A stretch of 64,000 bases of DNA from Porites lobata. Taxonomy: Eukaryota; Cnidaria; Anthozoa; Scleractinia; Poritidae. The DNA is taken from positions 4,860,001 through 4,924,000 of the forward strand of contig CALNXK010000007.1 of the NCBI GenBank assembly GCA_942486035.1, in the 5' to 3' direction. The position numbers were made by a program, and so were the translations under genes. Below the pieces are notes generated by a model that had not been told where the DNA came from, searched no databases, and saw only the letters and a program-made list of their open reading frames with translations. Shown piece by piece: positions 34,077 to 43,362 of the stretch; position 1 is the stretch's first letter, and the number at the start of each line of letters is the position of its first letter.

Positions 34077-34875
34077 CAGCGGTGATCATATTGGCGTGAA
34101 CACCTAAAATATGTCTGGAATGTTCATTGTGATGTAACCAATTACAGACGAGATCATCACACCACAGAAACCACAGGCAACGAACGGTTTCCTATCTGTC
34201 ACGGAACAAATTATTTTCATTTTGTTTTAACATTCAGTCTTTTTACAAGTAAACAATTACTTTTTCTTCCTATTTGTTTACAGTATTTGCTATAATAGCG
34301 AAGAATACAGGTTTGAGCGATTTTGAAATAAATTACAAAGCCGATGTGCCAGGCCTACGCACGCGACGGTTTGGCGCGCGAGTTTTCAAACTTTTTGTAA
34401 CGATCGAAATCGGTAGTTACGCCTGATCGTAGGTAGTAGATAGTAGTTCGAAGGTTCAATCGTTAGTTCACACAAATCGAATCCCCTTGTTCTACAAAAA
34501 AATATCAGCAAGGATTGTGCTATCAGAAACGAAAACATCACGATTGTTCATTTTTTATTGTCTTCAGGTGATATGTCGTTACATGGAAAGCTGGTCGCCG
34601 TCGCGTCGCGTTGGCTTCTAAAACTTTTCTTTCTAAAATCGAACGATGTACTGGATGCGGTCCTCGGTACTGATCTTGGGGAACAGCGGTGTTTTAAATT
34701 CCTAATAAGGCAGTTTGTATCCTTAAACAAAACGAAAATAATTTGTTCCATGACCGATCGGAAACCGTTCGTTGCCTTTGGTTTCTGTGGTGTGAAGATC
34801 TTACCTGTGATTGGTTGCAACACAATAAACATTCCAGACATATTTTAGGTGTTCACGCCAATATAATCACCGCTG
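34077..34875. mobile_element. TA-flanked palindromic MITE (799 bp) inside the Polinton
   Basis: The ends are CAGCGGTGAT and ATCACCGCTG, with inverted arms of about 160 bp (both contain the TTGGCGTGAACACCTAAAAT word in opposite orientation). TA lies at 34,075-34,076 and 34,876-34,877. The two overlapping open frames at 34,548-34,848 are products of the arms and middle, not genes. Confidence 0.75.
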
Positions 34876-35059
34876 TAAAGATCTGCCGGGTTCGAGTCTA
34901 GAAAAGTTGAAAAAACTCCACTCTGAGGTCTTTTCAAAAGTAAACTGGGGACGATTGGTGGTATTTTTGAACTTCGCGGATCAGCTAGAATTAACCGAGG
35001 AGGAATGGGAACTACTATTTCACCTTCTTGTTCCCACTCTCACCCAGACTCGACAGTAG
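34876..35059 (+). pseudogene. Bcl-2-like protein, BH1-containing 3' fragment
   Basis: A frame reading into the MITE edge contains NWGRLVVFLNF (NWGR at 34,943-34,954), preceded by an amphipathic Glu/Lys-rich stretch. NWGR followed by hydrophobic residues is the signature of the BH1 motif of Bcl-2 family apoptosis regulators. The frame ends at TAG 35,057-35,059 without a clear BH2. Large DNA viruses and some adintoviruses carry Bcl-2 homologues that block host cell death, which fits this context. The gene is interrupted by the MITE and presumably inactive. Chance resemblance of a short motif cannot be excluded. Confidence 0.45.
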
Positions 35060-35060
35060 C

Positions 35061-35069
35061 TATATAAAG
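35061..35069 (+). promoter_or_regulatory. TATA box upstream of the integrase gene
   Basis: TATATAAAG about 170 bp upstream of the integrase ATG, immediately after the Bcl-2-like frame ends. Good match to a Pol II TATA box; the transcription start would be near 35,090-35,100. One short upstream ATG (35,123) precedes the integrase start. Confidence 0.45.
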
Positions 35070-35240
35070 GAGCACCAGGGAGAGAGAAGTCATTACATCT
35101 TTTACCGGTCAGGTAAAGACTAGTGATGGGTTGCTGTCCGCCATCATCCACTTTTGGTTTTGAACACATTTTCAGTCGCATACGTTGTGTATTAGCTTGC
35201 TGCGGTGGTAAAGTGGTTGTACAAAACTCGGAATTTTGTA

Positions 35241-36314
35241 ATGGAGAAAAAACTAGCCAGCATCTACCTCGACCCAAGTCAACCCGCAAGTTTCGGTGGT
35301 TTGGATGTTGTTTACAGAGCAGTCAAAGAGAAAGGAAAGAACAAGATATCGCGTAAGCAAGTCCGAGATTGGTTGAGTCAGCAAGATGTTTATACTCTTC
35401 ACAAACCCGCGCGAAGACGCTACAAGAGAAGTCGAGTCATCGTTTTTGGAATAGATGAGCAATTTCAAGCGGATTTGGTCGACCTCCAAAATCTCAGTCG
35501 CTACAACAAGGGCTATAAATACTTACTGACTTGTATAGATATCTTCAGCAAGTACGCGTTTGTGTTACCGTTGAAGACAAAACAAGGTCAGGAACTGGTC
35601 AAAGCCTTTCAAAAGATCCTTTCTACTCGTCGCAAACCCATCAAACTGCAAACAGATCAAGGAACAGAGTTCAAGAATCTCGTGTTCCAGAAATTTCTGC
35701 GTGACAACAACATTGCCTTTTTCACTGTTAACTCTGGGCTCAAAGCCTCAGTGGTTGAGCGTTTTAACCGAACATTTAAGAATAAGATGTACAAATATTT
35801 CACAGCCAAAAACACTCTCACCTATATCAATGTATTACCCCAGTTAGTGTCTTCTTACAATAACACTTACCACCGAAGTATTAAAATGAAACCGAGTCAG
35901 GTGACTAAAGCGAATGAAGCTAAAGTGTGGGATACTTTCTATGGGGATGATGTTCAAAAGCCTGTGCGATATAAATTTCAAGTGGGAGATCGCGTCAGGA
36001 TTAGCAAAGTGAAGAGAATGTTTGAAAAATCTTACTTACCGAAATTTACGGAAGAAATTTTTACTGTTTACAAGCGAATGGCTCGTCAAGTACTCGTTTA
36101 TAAACTAAAAGATGATGCAGGTGAAATCTTAGATGGAACATTTTATGAACCCGAATTACAGAAAATTATTAAGAACGATGATGTGTACCGCGTCGAGAAG
36201 ATTTTGCGGAAGAGAAAGCGTAAAGGCGTAGTAGAGTATCTGGTGAGATGGAAAGGATACAAAGATCCAAAATTTGATTCTTGGGTTCAAGAAAGAGATA
36301 TTTTGAAATTGTAA
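35241..36314 (+). CDS. Polinton integrase with C-terminal chromodomain
   Basis: 357 residues from the first ATG. A retroviral-type (rve) DDE integrase that inserts the viral DNA and makes the 6-bp duplication. The catalytic residues are Asp78 (QADLVDL), Asp139 (LQTDQGTEF) and Glu173 (VVERFNR). A C-terminal chromodomain starts near residue 312 (VYRVEKIL, VRWKGY, SWVQERDI) and may steer integration to modified chromatin. It resembles the animal protein family annotated as transposon-derived F54H12.3-like. AATAAA follows at 36,337. The frame is intact in a provirus where several neighbours are broken. Confidence 0.93.
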   Translation: MEKKLASIYLDPSQPASFGGLDVVYRAVKEKGKNKISRKQVRDWLSQQDVYTLHKPARRRYKRSRVIVFGIDEQFQADLVDLQNLSRYNKGYKYLLTCIDIFSKYAFVLPLKTKQGQELVKAFQKILSTRRKPIKLQTDQGTEFKNLVFQKFLRDNNIAFFTVNSGLKASVVERFNRTFKNKMYKYFTAKNTLTYINVLPQLVSSYNNTYHRSIKMKPSQVTKANEAKVWDTFYGDDVQKPVRYKFQVGDRVRISKVKRMFEKSYLPKFTEEIFTVYKRMARQVLVYKLKDDAGEILDGTFYEPELQKIIKNDDVYRVEKILRKRKRKGVVEYLVRWKGYKDPKFDSWVQERDILKL

Positions 36315-36423
36315 CTTATGCATTTTTTGTGTAGTGAATAAAAATGAAATAAAATGAATGGTGTGTGGTTTCTAATAAAGTAAGAATACCCAGATTAAAA
36401 AGTTCATTTCAACACAGGGTACG

Positions 36424-37185
36424 ATGGAGGTAAAACAGTTTTATCTTCATCTCCCTAGCAATAGCAGCCTCGATAAGTTTCCCAGCAACACATTAACTAA
36501 GTACCAAGTTGGTTTACCTCAGACCGTTAGCTTGACGGGGGACTGGGAAGTAGCGTTAACGGAAATTCACTATCCTCACAGAAGGAATAATGTCCAAGAA
36601 AATTTTGGTAATCGATTCTACCTTCGGAACCAAGAATTGTCCGGAGTATGGGAAGCCCTAATTGTACCACCAGGTCATTATTCTTCCATTGGAGATATCT
36701 TATCAAAGATGAAAGAGCTGATCGAGAATGTAAAGCGTTTCAATGACGACGTGACATTTTCCTACGATGCGTTCACTAGAAAGGTGACTATTCACCTACA
36801 AAATAACGTAGAACTCTTCTTTGGTAACATTGGATACCTGCTGGGATTTTCACCAGAAGAAATTATTTCTAATACCTCTACCGCTGAAAGACAAGTGGAT
36901 TTGGAATACGGCTTTCAGGACCTTTTCATTTACTGTGATCTTATTCAGTCACAATATGTTGGAGATGCATTGGTACCTTTGCTTCGAATTGTTCCTGTAG
37001 AAGGAATGGTTGGGGAGCGAGTCAGTAAATCATTTTTGCGCCCCCAATATCTACCTGTCAGCAGAAAGCAATTTGAAACTGTCGAAGTCAATATAAAGAC
37101 AGACACAGGGGAGTCTGTACCATTTGAGTTTGGGAGAGTGTTGTTAACACTTCATTTTCGTCAAAGTGCACCTCAGTACTTTTAA
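36424..37185 (+). CDS. Penton / minor capsid-like protein
   Basis: 253 residues, intact. The N-terminus has the phrase FYLHLPSNSSLDKFPSNTL followed by GDWEVALTEIHYPH, which I know as a conserved feature of animal Polinton/adintovirus genomes in the position of the penton or minor capsid gene. It lies 110 bp after integrase and just before the pX-like and major capsid genes. The role (vertex protein, single jelly-roll) is inferred from family and position. Confidence 0.6.
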   Translation: MEVKQFYLHLPSNSSLDKFPSNTLTKYQVGLPQTVSLTGDWEVALTEIHYPHRRNNVQENFGNRFYLRNQELSGVWEALIVPPGHYSSIGDILSKMKELIENVKRFNDDVTFSYDAFTRKVTIHLQNNVELFFGNIGYLLGFSPEEIISNTSTAERQVDLEYGFQDLFIYCDLIQSQYVGDALVPLLRIVPVEGMVGERVSKSFLRPQYLPVSRKQFETVEVNIKTDTGESVPFEFGRVLLTLHFRQSAPQYF

Positions 37186-37187
37186 AG

Positions 37188-37635
37188 ATGAAAAAATCCA
37201 CACTCCAAATCACAAGTTGTACGAACAGTACTATGTTAATCAAGCCAAACAAAAGGTGGGAGTTTACCAGCGTTTCACGGTGCTCGATTTCAGCATGGTT
37301 ATGGACTAGGGTCCATATTCAGAGGTCTGTTTCGCTGGGCGATGCCTCACCTTCAACAGGGTGCTAAGGTGATTGGAAAAAAGGCTTTACAAACAGGTGT
37401 CAATGTCGTCCAAGATGTTCTTGATGGAGATAACATTAAAACAGCAGTCCACAAGCGCACGAAACAAGTCCTCGGTCTACCTTCTCAGAATTCATTGCAG
37501 ACACAATCAGGAGCTGGCAAAAAAGCTATAAAAAGAAAAGGGCAAGGAACCAAAATCAGTTCGCCTCAAGGCAAGAAAGCAAAAACATCTCCGCAGCAAA
37601 AGAAGCCCAAAGAGAAATTTTCTTTCTGGAAGTAA
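37188..37635 (+). pseudogene. pX/pVI-like basic virion protein, frame broken
   Basis: From 37,342 a 97-codon frame encodes a glycine-containing N-terminal stretch, then a Lys-rich tail (KKAIKRKGQGTK, KKPKEKFSFWK). Just upstream, at 37,260-37,341, the same frame encodes the RFQHGYGLGSIFRGLF segment typical of Polinton pX-like proteins. The segment with LYEQYYVNQAK, at about 37,215-37,250, is in another frame. Breaks near the A-runs at about 37,192 and 37,250 would explain this. Adenoviral pX and pVI are core or membrane-active minor proteins; the assignment here rests on motif style and gene order. Confidence 0.5.
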
Positions 37636-37637
37636 CT

Positions 37638-38976
37638 ATGGCCTTTGTGCATCACGAGTCTCAGGAATGTACGAAATCAGAGTTGGATCTCTTTACGATT
37701 CCTGCAACACAAACCTCTATCTCCAAAGGGCAATGGATCGAGTACCACCCCATCAGTAACATCACGGACAGTGGTCCGATCGAATTTTATGTTTCGGGAA
37801 CCGGAGATGAGTATTTGGACTTGGCACGTACTCAGTTATTTGTTAAAGCCAAGATCACAAAAGCAAATGGAACCGCCATAGACGCCGATACACAAGTAGG
37901 TCTCGTGAACCTGTTTTTACATTCCCTGTTTTCCCAAGTGGACGTTTCCCTTAACGAGCCATTGATCTGTCCATCCACCAATACCTACCCTTATCGCGCC
38001 ATGATCGAAACCTTGCTAAACTACGGAGAAGAAGCAAAAACAAGTCAACTTTCTATGGCCATGTTTTACAAAGATACCCCTGGAAAAATGGATGTTGCTA
38101 ACCCTGCGGCTGCAGACGATGCCGCAAACAAGGGGTTAAAGGTTCGCTATGATTTCACTAAAGAAAGTCATATTGTGGATATGATGGGGCCCATTCATAG
38201 CGACATTTTCTTTCAAGACCGGTTGATGCTAAATGGAGTGAATTTAAGAATCAAACTGAACCGAGCCAAGAACTCGTTTTGTCTAATGTCATCAGCAGCC
38301 GCTCCAACTTTCAAGGTGGTAATCACAGAAGCCATCTTGTTCGTTCGCCGGGTGAAATTGGCCTCCTCTATTATACTTGGCCATGCGGCTGCACTAAAAC
38401 ACTCCAGCGCCAAGTACCCGGTTCGCCGAATCGATTGTAAAGTGCTGTCTATTCCAAGAGGATTTAGCAGTTTTAACCCCGAAAACATCTTTTTGGGTCA
38501 CATTCCTAAACGAATCGTGCTGGTCCTAGTGGATACTCAGGCATATAATGGCACTTGCAGTACCAACCCGTTCAACTTCAAACACCACAATCTAACTCAA
38601 GTGGGTGTCTATATATGTGGACGGAGAGCAAATTCCTCAGAAACCCCTGTTCTTGAATTTTGACGAAGCTAGAGGTCAAAATGTAATAGCGGGCTATCAA
38701 AGCCTGTTCTCAGGCACTGGAAAGCTATCCCAAGATGCGGGTAATCAAATCAGTAGAAGCGATTATGGCTCTGGTTACACAGCATTCTGCTTTGACTTGT
38801 CCCCAGACCACTGCTCAGGTGACCATTTTGAGCTAATAAAGCAAGGTAACCTGCGCGCTAAGCTTCATTTCAAGGAACCACTGGCCAATACGGTTAACCT
38901 TATCATGTACGCTGAATTCCAAAACGTGATTGAAATTGACGGGAACCGCAACGTGCTGTTCGACTACACAAACTAA
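37638..38976 (+). pseudogene. Major capsid protein (double jelly-roll type), frameshifted
   Basis: The first part is open from ATG 37,638 to 38,663. The C-terminal ~115 residues (from about 38,605, phrase YVDGEQIPQKPLFLNF, to TAA 38,976) lie in the next frame, so a one-base indel near the GGG at about 38,602-38,606 splits the gene. The family is the one annotated in animals as F54H12.2-like and is the predicted Polinton major capsid protein. Conserved-looking segments include FYVSGTGDEYLDL and HSLFSQVDVSLN. It begins 2 bp after the upstream stop and ends 2 bp before the protease ATG, as in a compact viral gene block. Confidence 0.8.
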
Positions 38977-38978
38977 AA

Positions 38979-39494
38979 ATGGACACTATTCAACTGACCC
39001 TTATTTTGAGAAAGGATAAATTTACACGAGGTTTGTTTCAAGGCGAGTATCCCTCAGACCAGCTGCCTGCAAGTGTTTCACATTACCCAGCCCTGTTTAT
39101 CGCCAATGTGGATACGAGTGACAAGCCAGGTTCGCATTGGGTGGCGTTTTATTTCACCAAGGAGCAAGAGGGAGAATTTTTCGATTCTTACGGATCACCA
39201 CCCAGCAAATATTCAGAAACATTTACTGCTTTTTTAAACAACAATTCTAACCAGTGGACTTTTAATACTGTGACATTACAAAGCATCTATTCAAAAGTCT
39301 GCGGACATTACTGTTTGTATTTTGCTTTATATCGTAGTCGGCATATAACTATGAGTGCTATTGTCCATCGTTTTTCTAAAAACACAAGTAAAAATGATAG
39401 TCTCGTAAAACGATTTATTGAAAAACATTTTCCTATAGGTTTTCCGAAATATCGTACTCATGTAAACAAGCAGAGAGCAAAAGCACAACACTAA
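38979..39494 (+). CDS. Adenain-like cysteine protease
   Basis: 171 residues, intact. Adenovirus-type (C5) maturation protease that would process capsid and core proteins. Catalytic elements in order: His53 (GSHWVAFYF), Asp69 (EFFDSYG), Gln101 and Cys108 (VCGHYCLYF). The order and spacing match adenain. The gene directly follows the capsid gene, as in Polintons. Confidence 0.88.
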   Translation: MDTIQLTLILRKDKFTRGLFQGEYPSDQLPASVSHYPALFIANVDTSDKPGSHWVAFYFTKEQEGEFFDSYGSPPSKYSETFTAFLNNNSNQWTFNTVTLQSIYSKVCGHYCLYFALYRSRHITMSAIVHRFSKNTSKNDSLVKRFIEKHFPIGFPKYRTHVNKQRAKAQH

Positions 39495-39534
39495 GTTCAG
39501 TAAACAGACACCATGTAATTTCTTTTCAACACAT

Positions 39535-39540
39535 TTTATT
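39535..39540 (-). terminator. Poly(A) signal for the leftward gene block
   Basis: AATAAA on the minus strand (TTTATT on the plus strand), about 37 bp past the last stop codon of the leftward block and between the two converging transcription units. Confidence 0.5.
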
Positions 39541-39576
39541 GAATTACAAAATATAAAAAAAGTCTCTTGTCATGAT

Positions 39577-40347
39577 TTATAATCGTAACCATCGAACAGC
39601 CTGAGGGCGAGGACTCTCGACTCTGCGCCTCTGCTTTTTGACAGAAGATAACGTCACAGGTGGGGTGGGTAACCAACGCGAAGGACTTTCTGGGGTCTCC
39701 TCTCTCACTCTTGCTTTAAACTCTCTTATGGCACTCTGACGTTGGGGATTACGAACCAAGTTTTCGGGGACATTCATTCGCGCCAGGCCCCTCGCAAACA
39801 CGGACCATCCCACTGGTTCAAATCCTTTTCGGTGACGCAATGTGTCGTTGACTAGGTCGACCACATGAGAACCTGGGATTGGTTTGTTTTCATACAACAG
39901 CTCTCCTTTATCATTTCAGTGCAACACATACTGGTGTTTTATAATTTTATCCAACAACTGTCTAGCCCCAGCTTTGTAAATTTTGGGTATACTTTTCATG
40001 ACCTCTTCCTCTACTGTTGTTGAAAGAGAATTATCTGGAGAAGCTTCCTCTGTAGATTCTGCGTTCTCAGCTGGTTTGGCGGTTTCTGTTGTTTTAGGGG
40101 TCGTTAACTTCACCTGGAGAGGCTGGCCTTTCCGCTGATCGTAATAAGTCAAGTACCGTTGCAACACCTGATTGTAAAGCTTCGCCTTTTCCTCATCACC
40201 AAGTTGTTTACTTTCTAAAATATCCCCCATTTGGCTATCCAGATTTTTCAGAGTTTGTGTTACAGGTGGTGTTAATAACTGCTGGCGTTGCTGCAATCGT
40301 TCCAGAGTGTTTTCAGGAACGAGAACCATGCGTCTTGTATGATTCAT
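39577..40347 (-). pseudogene. Conserved Polinton protein of unknown function, nonsense-interrupted
   Basis: It starts at ATG 40,347 and runs 143 codons to TGA at 39,916-39,918. The same frame then stays open for another 112 codons (YENKPIPGSHVVDLVNDTLRH onward) to 39,577. A single nonsense change therefore splits one gene of about 256 codons. The N-terminal half is Gln/Glu-rich and likely helical; the middle is low-complexity Thr/Ala/Glu/Pro; the C-terminus is Arg-rich. The IPGSHVVDLVND phrase is familiar from related animal elements, but I know of no assigned function. Confidence 0.65.
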
Positions 40348-40348
40348 C

Positions 40349-40675
40349 TTAACTAAGAAGCGAGCTCAACACTCGAAGAACGGGAGGTAGCAAAACACTT
40401 AAAAAGTTTCCTCCGTGTTGTATCAAGATTTGCTTTTTCTTGTTTAGCGGGGTACTCTTTTCAGCTAGAGCAGTCAAGGCTTTCTTGTGCTTAAGAAGTT
40501 TTCTCTTTGCCGGTTTACTGACAGGGACTGTTTCTTTAAGTACGTTGAATACACACTCACAAATGGTTTTTACTAAAGCGTCGTCGGCTGCTTTCAAAAT
40601 TGCTTTACGTTGAGCTGGGGTACACTTGACGAGGAGCTTAAGAAAATCGTGGTTCTTTCTTAGTCGCTGGGCCAT
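40349..40675 (-). CDS. Small conserved Polinton protein, unknown function
   Basis: 108 residues, intact. Basic, helical N-terminal two-thirds (CTPAQRKAILKAADD, ICECVFNVLKE) followed by KKKQILIQHGGNFLSVLLPP and a hydrophobic C-terminus, possibly membrane-associated. ATG 40,675 is preferred because the frame upstream of it has no ATG. It ends 1 bp before the next gene starts. I recognise the pattern from related animal Polintons but no function is established. Confidence 0.7.
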   Translation of the reverse strand: MAQRLRKNHDFLKLLVKCTPAQRKAILKAADDALVKTICECVFNVLKETVPVSKPAKRKLLKHKKALTALAEKSTPLNKKKQILIQHGGNFLSVLLPPVLRVLSSLLS

Positions 40676-40694
40676 ACTCAACTGATATCAATCA

Positions 40695-41349
40695 CTACGA
40701 CGGAGCTTTTTTATACCTTTCTGACATAGGCGAGCTGAGTCTCCCCAGGAAAATGTTTGTGCGCAACCGGAAGTCGGTAGGTGTTTCCGGTTTGAGGTCG
40801 CATAACAGGTAGCCATAAGGGCGTTTTGTCGCATCCTGAAACGCTTCTTGCATGTATTTGACATGACCGGGAAACATCTGTTTCGCCAAGTGACTGACTT
40901 GACTGCTATCTCGCGGAGACTTGAACATCACCAAATAATGGCAATTCAAACTCATGTCTCTCAGTTCTTTTCCCCGGTGAAAATATTTGAAGAATGAAAA
41001 TAACGCTTAAATTTCGGTGATGACAGCCCTTAGTAAACAAATTGGTAATTCTTTGATCATTGCTAAGCTCTTGCATTAAATCGTCAATGACCACTAAATT
41101 CCGAATGGTTGGGTTTATCATAGATTCTAAATCACCAGGAACTCCTTCGACGAACGTGATGTTGGGAATAGTCCTTAGCATTTCATCGTAAGCCGGTTGG
41201 TATATTCCATAACACCAAATGATATTTTCAGGAGCTCCGTCTATTAATTCTTCTCCAGATTCCAACAGGTGTTTGACAAAATGACTTTTTCCACAACAAG
41301 TGGGGCCAGCTACAATAGCAGGAAAGGGGTGTTTCCACCTTGGGTCCAT
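40695..41349 (-). pseudogene. A32-like genome-packaging ATPase, frameshifted
   Basis: Start ATG at 41,349 (MDPRWKHPFP). Walker A is GPTCCGKSHF and Walker B is LVVIDDLM, as in FtsK/HerA-type packaging ATPases of Polintons and related viruses, which drive DNA into the capsid. The frame is lost in the run near 40,970-40,990; the rest (CHYLVMFKSPRDSSQ, then a C-terminal ARG/LYS-poor tail to 40,695) is in the next frame. The break is a one-base indel in or near a homopolymer. Confidence 0.85.
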
Positions 41350-41386
41350 GTTGACAACTGACTGGTTCAACTGCGTTTGCTCTTAT

Positions 41387-41587
41387 TTATAGCGAAATGG
41401 TCTTTGGCGGAGTATCTTTATCATAAACTCGAACCATGTTGGTATTTTGTAATTTAGCAAACTGGAGCCAATATTTCCTCTCTAAGTCAGACAGCTCGTG
41501 TACCTGAGCCAAATGGTTTGCTAATCGAACTAAGAATTTAGAGTGACATCCCGGTATCGGGCAATGACGACATACACGCTTACCCAT
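41387..41587 (-). CDS. Small C2H2 zinc-finger-like protein
   Basis: 66 residues from ATG 41,587 (MGKRVCRHCPIPGCHSKFL). The HCPIPGCHSKF…LANHLAQVH pattern gives paired Cys and His for one zinc finger. It is the first gene of the leftward block, 37 bp before the ATPase. Small zinc-finger proteins at this position occur in related animal elements; the role is unknown. Confidence 0.65.
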   Translation of the reverse strand: MGKRVCRHCPIPGCHSKFLVRLANHLAQVHELSDLERKYWLQFAKLQNTNMVRVYDKDTPPKTISL

Positions 41588-41976
41588 GATGTTCACGGTA
41601 CGAAGGTTCGATATCAACAGAATAAAACCGCTAATGACACCAAGTTTATGACTATTGAAAACGGGCCACAAGGGCCACAGGGGCCACAAGGGCCTTGTAT
41701 ATCACTGTGTTTTTCCTTTACGCGGGTGATTGAATCGCGCGTGGCGCACACACGCGCGCGCGGCTAGACAGACAACAAACCGTGTTTAGTGTATTAAACC
41801 ATATTTATTTACAAACTATGAACCAATGACATTTTTTTTACACATAAAGGAAAACTCTTTATATACAATGCGATACAGAGAAAAGTCGACCCGAAGCAAA
41901 GACAGAGAAAGCCCCATATTGACAAAGACAGAGACAAACACACACCGACTCAAAATTTTAGTCATCATGAAGAAAT

Positions 41977-41982
41977 TTTATT
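41977..41982 (-). terminator. Poly(A) signal of the right repeat-encoded gene
   Basis: AATAAA on the minus strand, about 40 bp after the stop codon at 42,022. The same word follows the left copy near 33,520. Confidence 0.45.
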
Positions 41983-42021
41983 ACTTTTAGAAACAAAGCT
42001 TATTTTGAATGTCATTAATTA

Positions 42022-42459
42022 TCATGTCAAGGTCCATTGGTGTTCTTCTTTTCTCACGACTCTATCAGGGCATTCTATTGTTTCTTGTTGATCACTGAAA
42101 TCCTTCCATTTGAGCCCATTTGGTCGGTAGTATAGAGCGAATAAAATACGGCTTTGAAGATCATCACCCTGCTGGACAACATCAAGTTCCAGAGAAGCGA
42201 GGTAAATACTGGTGCACGACAATATTTGGCAGTACGCTTCCCATGATTTATCTAGTTTGAAGCCGAGAGCACTGCATATACTTTCGGTAGCGTTCAACAT
42301 AGAATTCAGGTCAATTTGGTCCACCGCTTCATCGTGGTAATACTTCCATGCGTCATCATTATCCATCATGAGGCAAGAATGTTGGTTTTGACTTGGGTGT
42401 TGAATAGCACAATCGTCGCAGTGATTCAGCTTTTCTTGTTGGATGAGTTTGTCAACCAA
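42022..42459 (-). CDS. Inverted-repeat gene with a CxxC…HPSQ…H.C cluster (right copy)
   Basis: Open for about 145 codons. The N-terminal HCDDCAIQHPSQNQHSC gives a CxxC and H/H/C set that could bind one zinc ion, followed by an acidic middle and a helical C-terminal part. I have seen this CxxC-HPSQ pattern in cnidarian mobile elements but know no function. There is no ATG at the 5' end of the frame (first internal ATG at 42,369), so either translation starts there and omits the cluster, or an upstream exon is spliced on. Being in the repeats, the gene was originally present in two copies per genome. Confidence 0.55.
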   Translation of the reverse strand: MVDKLIQQEKLNHCDDCAIQHPSQNQHSCLMMDNDDAWKYYHDEAVDQIDLNSMLNATESICSALGFKLDKSWEAYCQILSCTSIYLASLELDVVQQGDDLQSRILFALYYRPNGLKWKDFSDQQETIECPDRVVRKEEHQWTLT

Positions 42460-42633
42460 AGCCGCATAAGTCAGTTAGAATACATGTCCAATAAAACTGG
42501 CTATCCTTTGACGCTGGACAATGTTTCAAAGAATATTGGTGAGAGTTAAGACTTTTTTCCGAGCAAACTGAACTTTTAAGAATGAAATCATGATTGAACG
42601 GAGAGCGCGTTTGTATGTTGAACACATAATAGA

Positions 42634-42822
42634 TTGTTCACTATCCAATCAGGGTTAAAAGAGCCCTCTTTTTCTGAATCGTCTTGTAGTTTTTGCGACA
42701 GGTATTTCATAGGTTTGTCGATAGACAGAGAATTACAATTTCGCAAAGAAATACAACATGTTCTAGATGATTGTGAAACAACATTCCTTGACTTTTTTCG
42801 AAGTGGGAACTCAATGTCTTAA
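42634..42822 (+). other. Short repeat-encoded frame, possible exon
   Basis: 62 codons including FIGLSIDRELQFRKEIQHVLDD, conserved in the left repeat (32,699-32,887, minus). It has no ATG at its start. It could be an exon of a gene whose next exon is 43,051-43,255. No homology recognised. Confidence 0.25.
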
Positions 42823-43050
42823 TCGCTTATTGTTTAAAAAGACAAAAGCTAAACGGCTAATTCTTAATTGCATTTTTTTTACACAATACCTGGTCTTAAG
42901 TTGAAGATTTTTGCATAATCAACCCGCGGCGTGTTTGTCCAAAGACAACTATGGCTGAGAAATAATTCTCTTCTGGTGGTCCGTTTTCCAACAAACTACA
43001 GCTACAATGGATTGCATTTCAAAAAGTATGGTGTGAGGAAATGACGGAGA

Positions 43051-43255
43051 AGCAGATTATGAAACCCACGTTGATCAGCAGGAACTGTCATTATTACGCA
43101 ATATCTACGATTATCCTGATACCTTATTGGAAATGAACAATTTGTTCAAGCGAAGATTACAACAAAATATTTTAATTGTATCATCTGAAAAAGGACCTAC
43201 CTACGAACCAAGATCTAAGTTACAGAGACAATTTGGTAGACTACACGTTAAGTGA
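43051..43255 (+). other. Inverted-repeat ORF fragment (right)
   Basis: Same C-terminal ~70 codons as the left copy at 26,792-27,043 (phrase YETHVDQQELSLLRNIYDYP), ending TGA. The AG just before it could be a splice acceptor following 42,634-42,822. Function unknown. Confidence 0.25.
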
Positions 43256-43362
43256 TGATGTAACCATTAGCCAAATCAGTTATCCTTTTGGATACCGAGT
43301 GTTGACAGGGTGCCACGCACAAAATGTAGATATTTTATTAGATTTGTAAATAAAAAAAATAC

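Noticed and set aside
34548..34848. Overlapping 97-codon frames on both strands as viral genes
   Set aside because: They lie within the palindromic TA-flanked MITE and partly in its inverted arm.
42316..42549. Hydrophobic 77-codon frame in the viral repeat as a membrane protein
   Set aside because: It is the antisense shadow of the CxxC-HPSQ frame; the same shadow occurs at 32,972-33,205.
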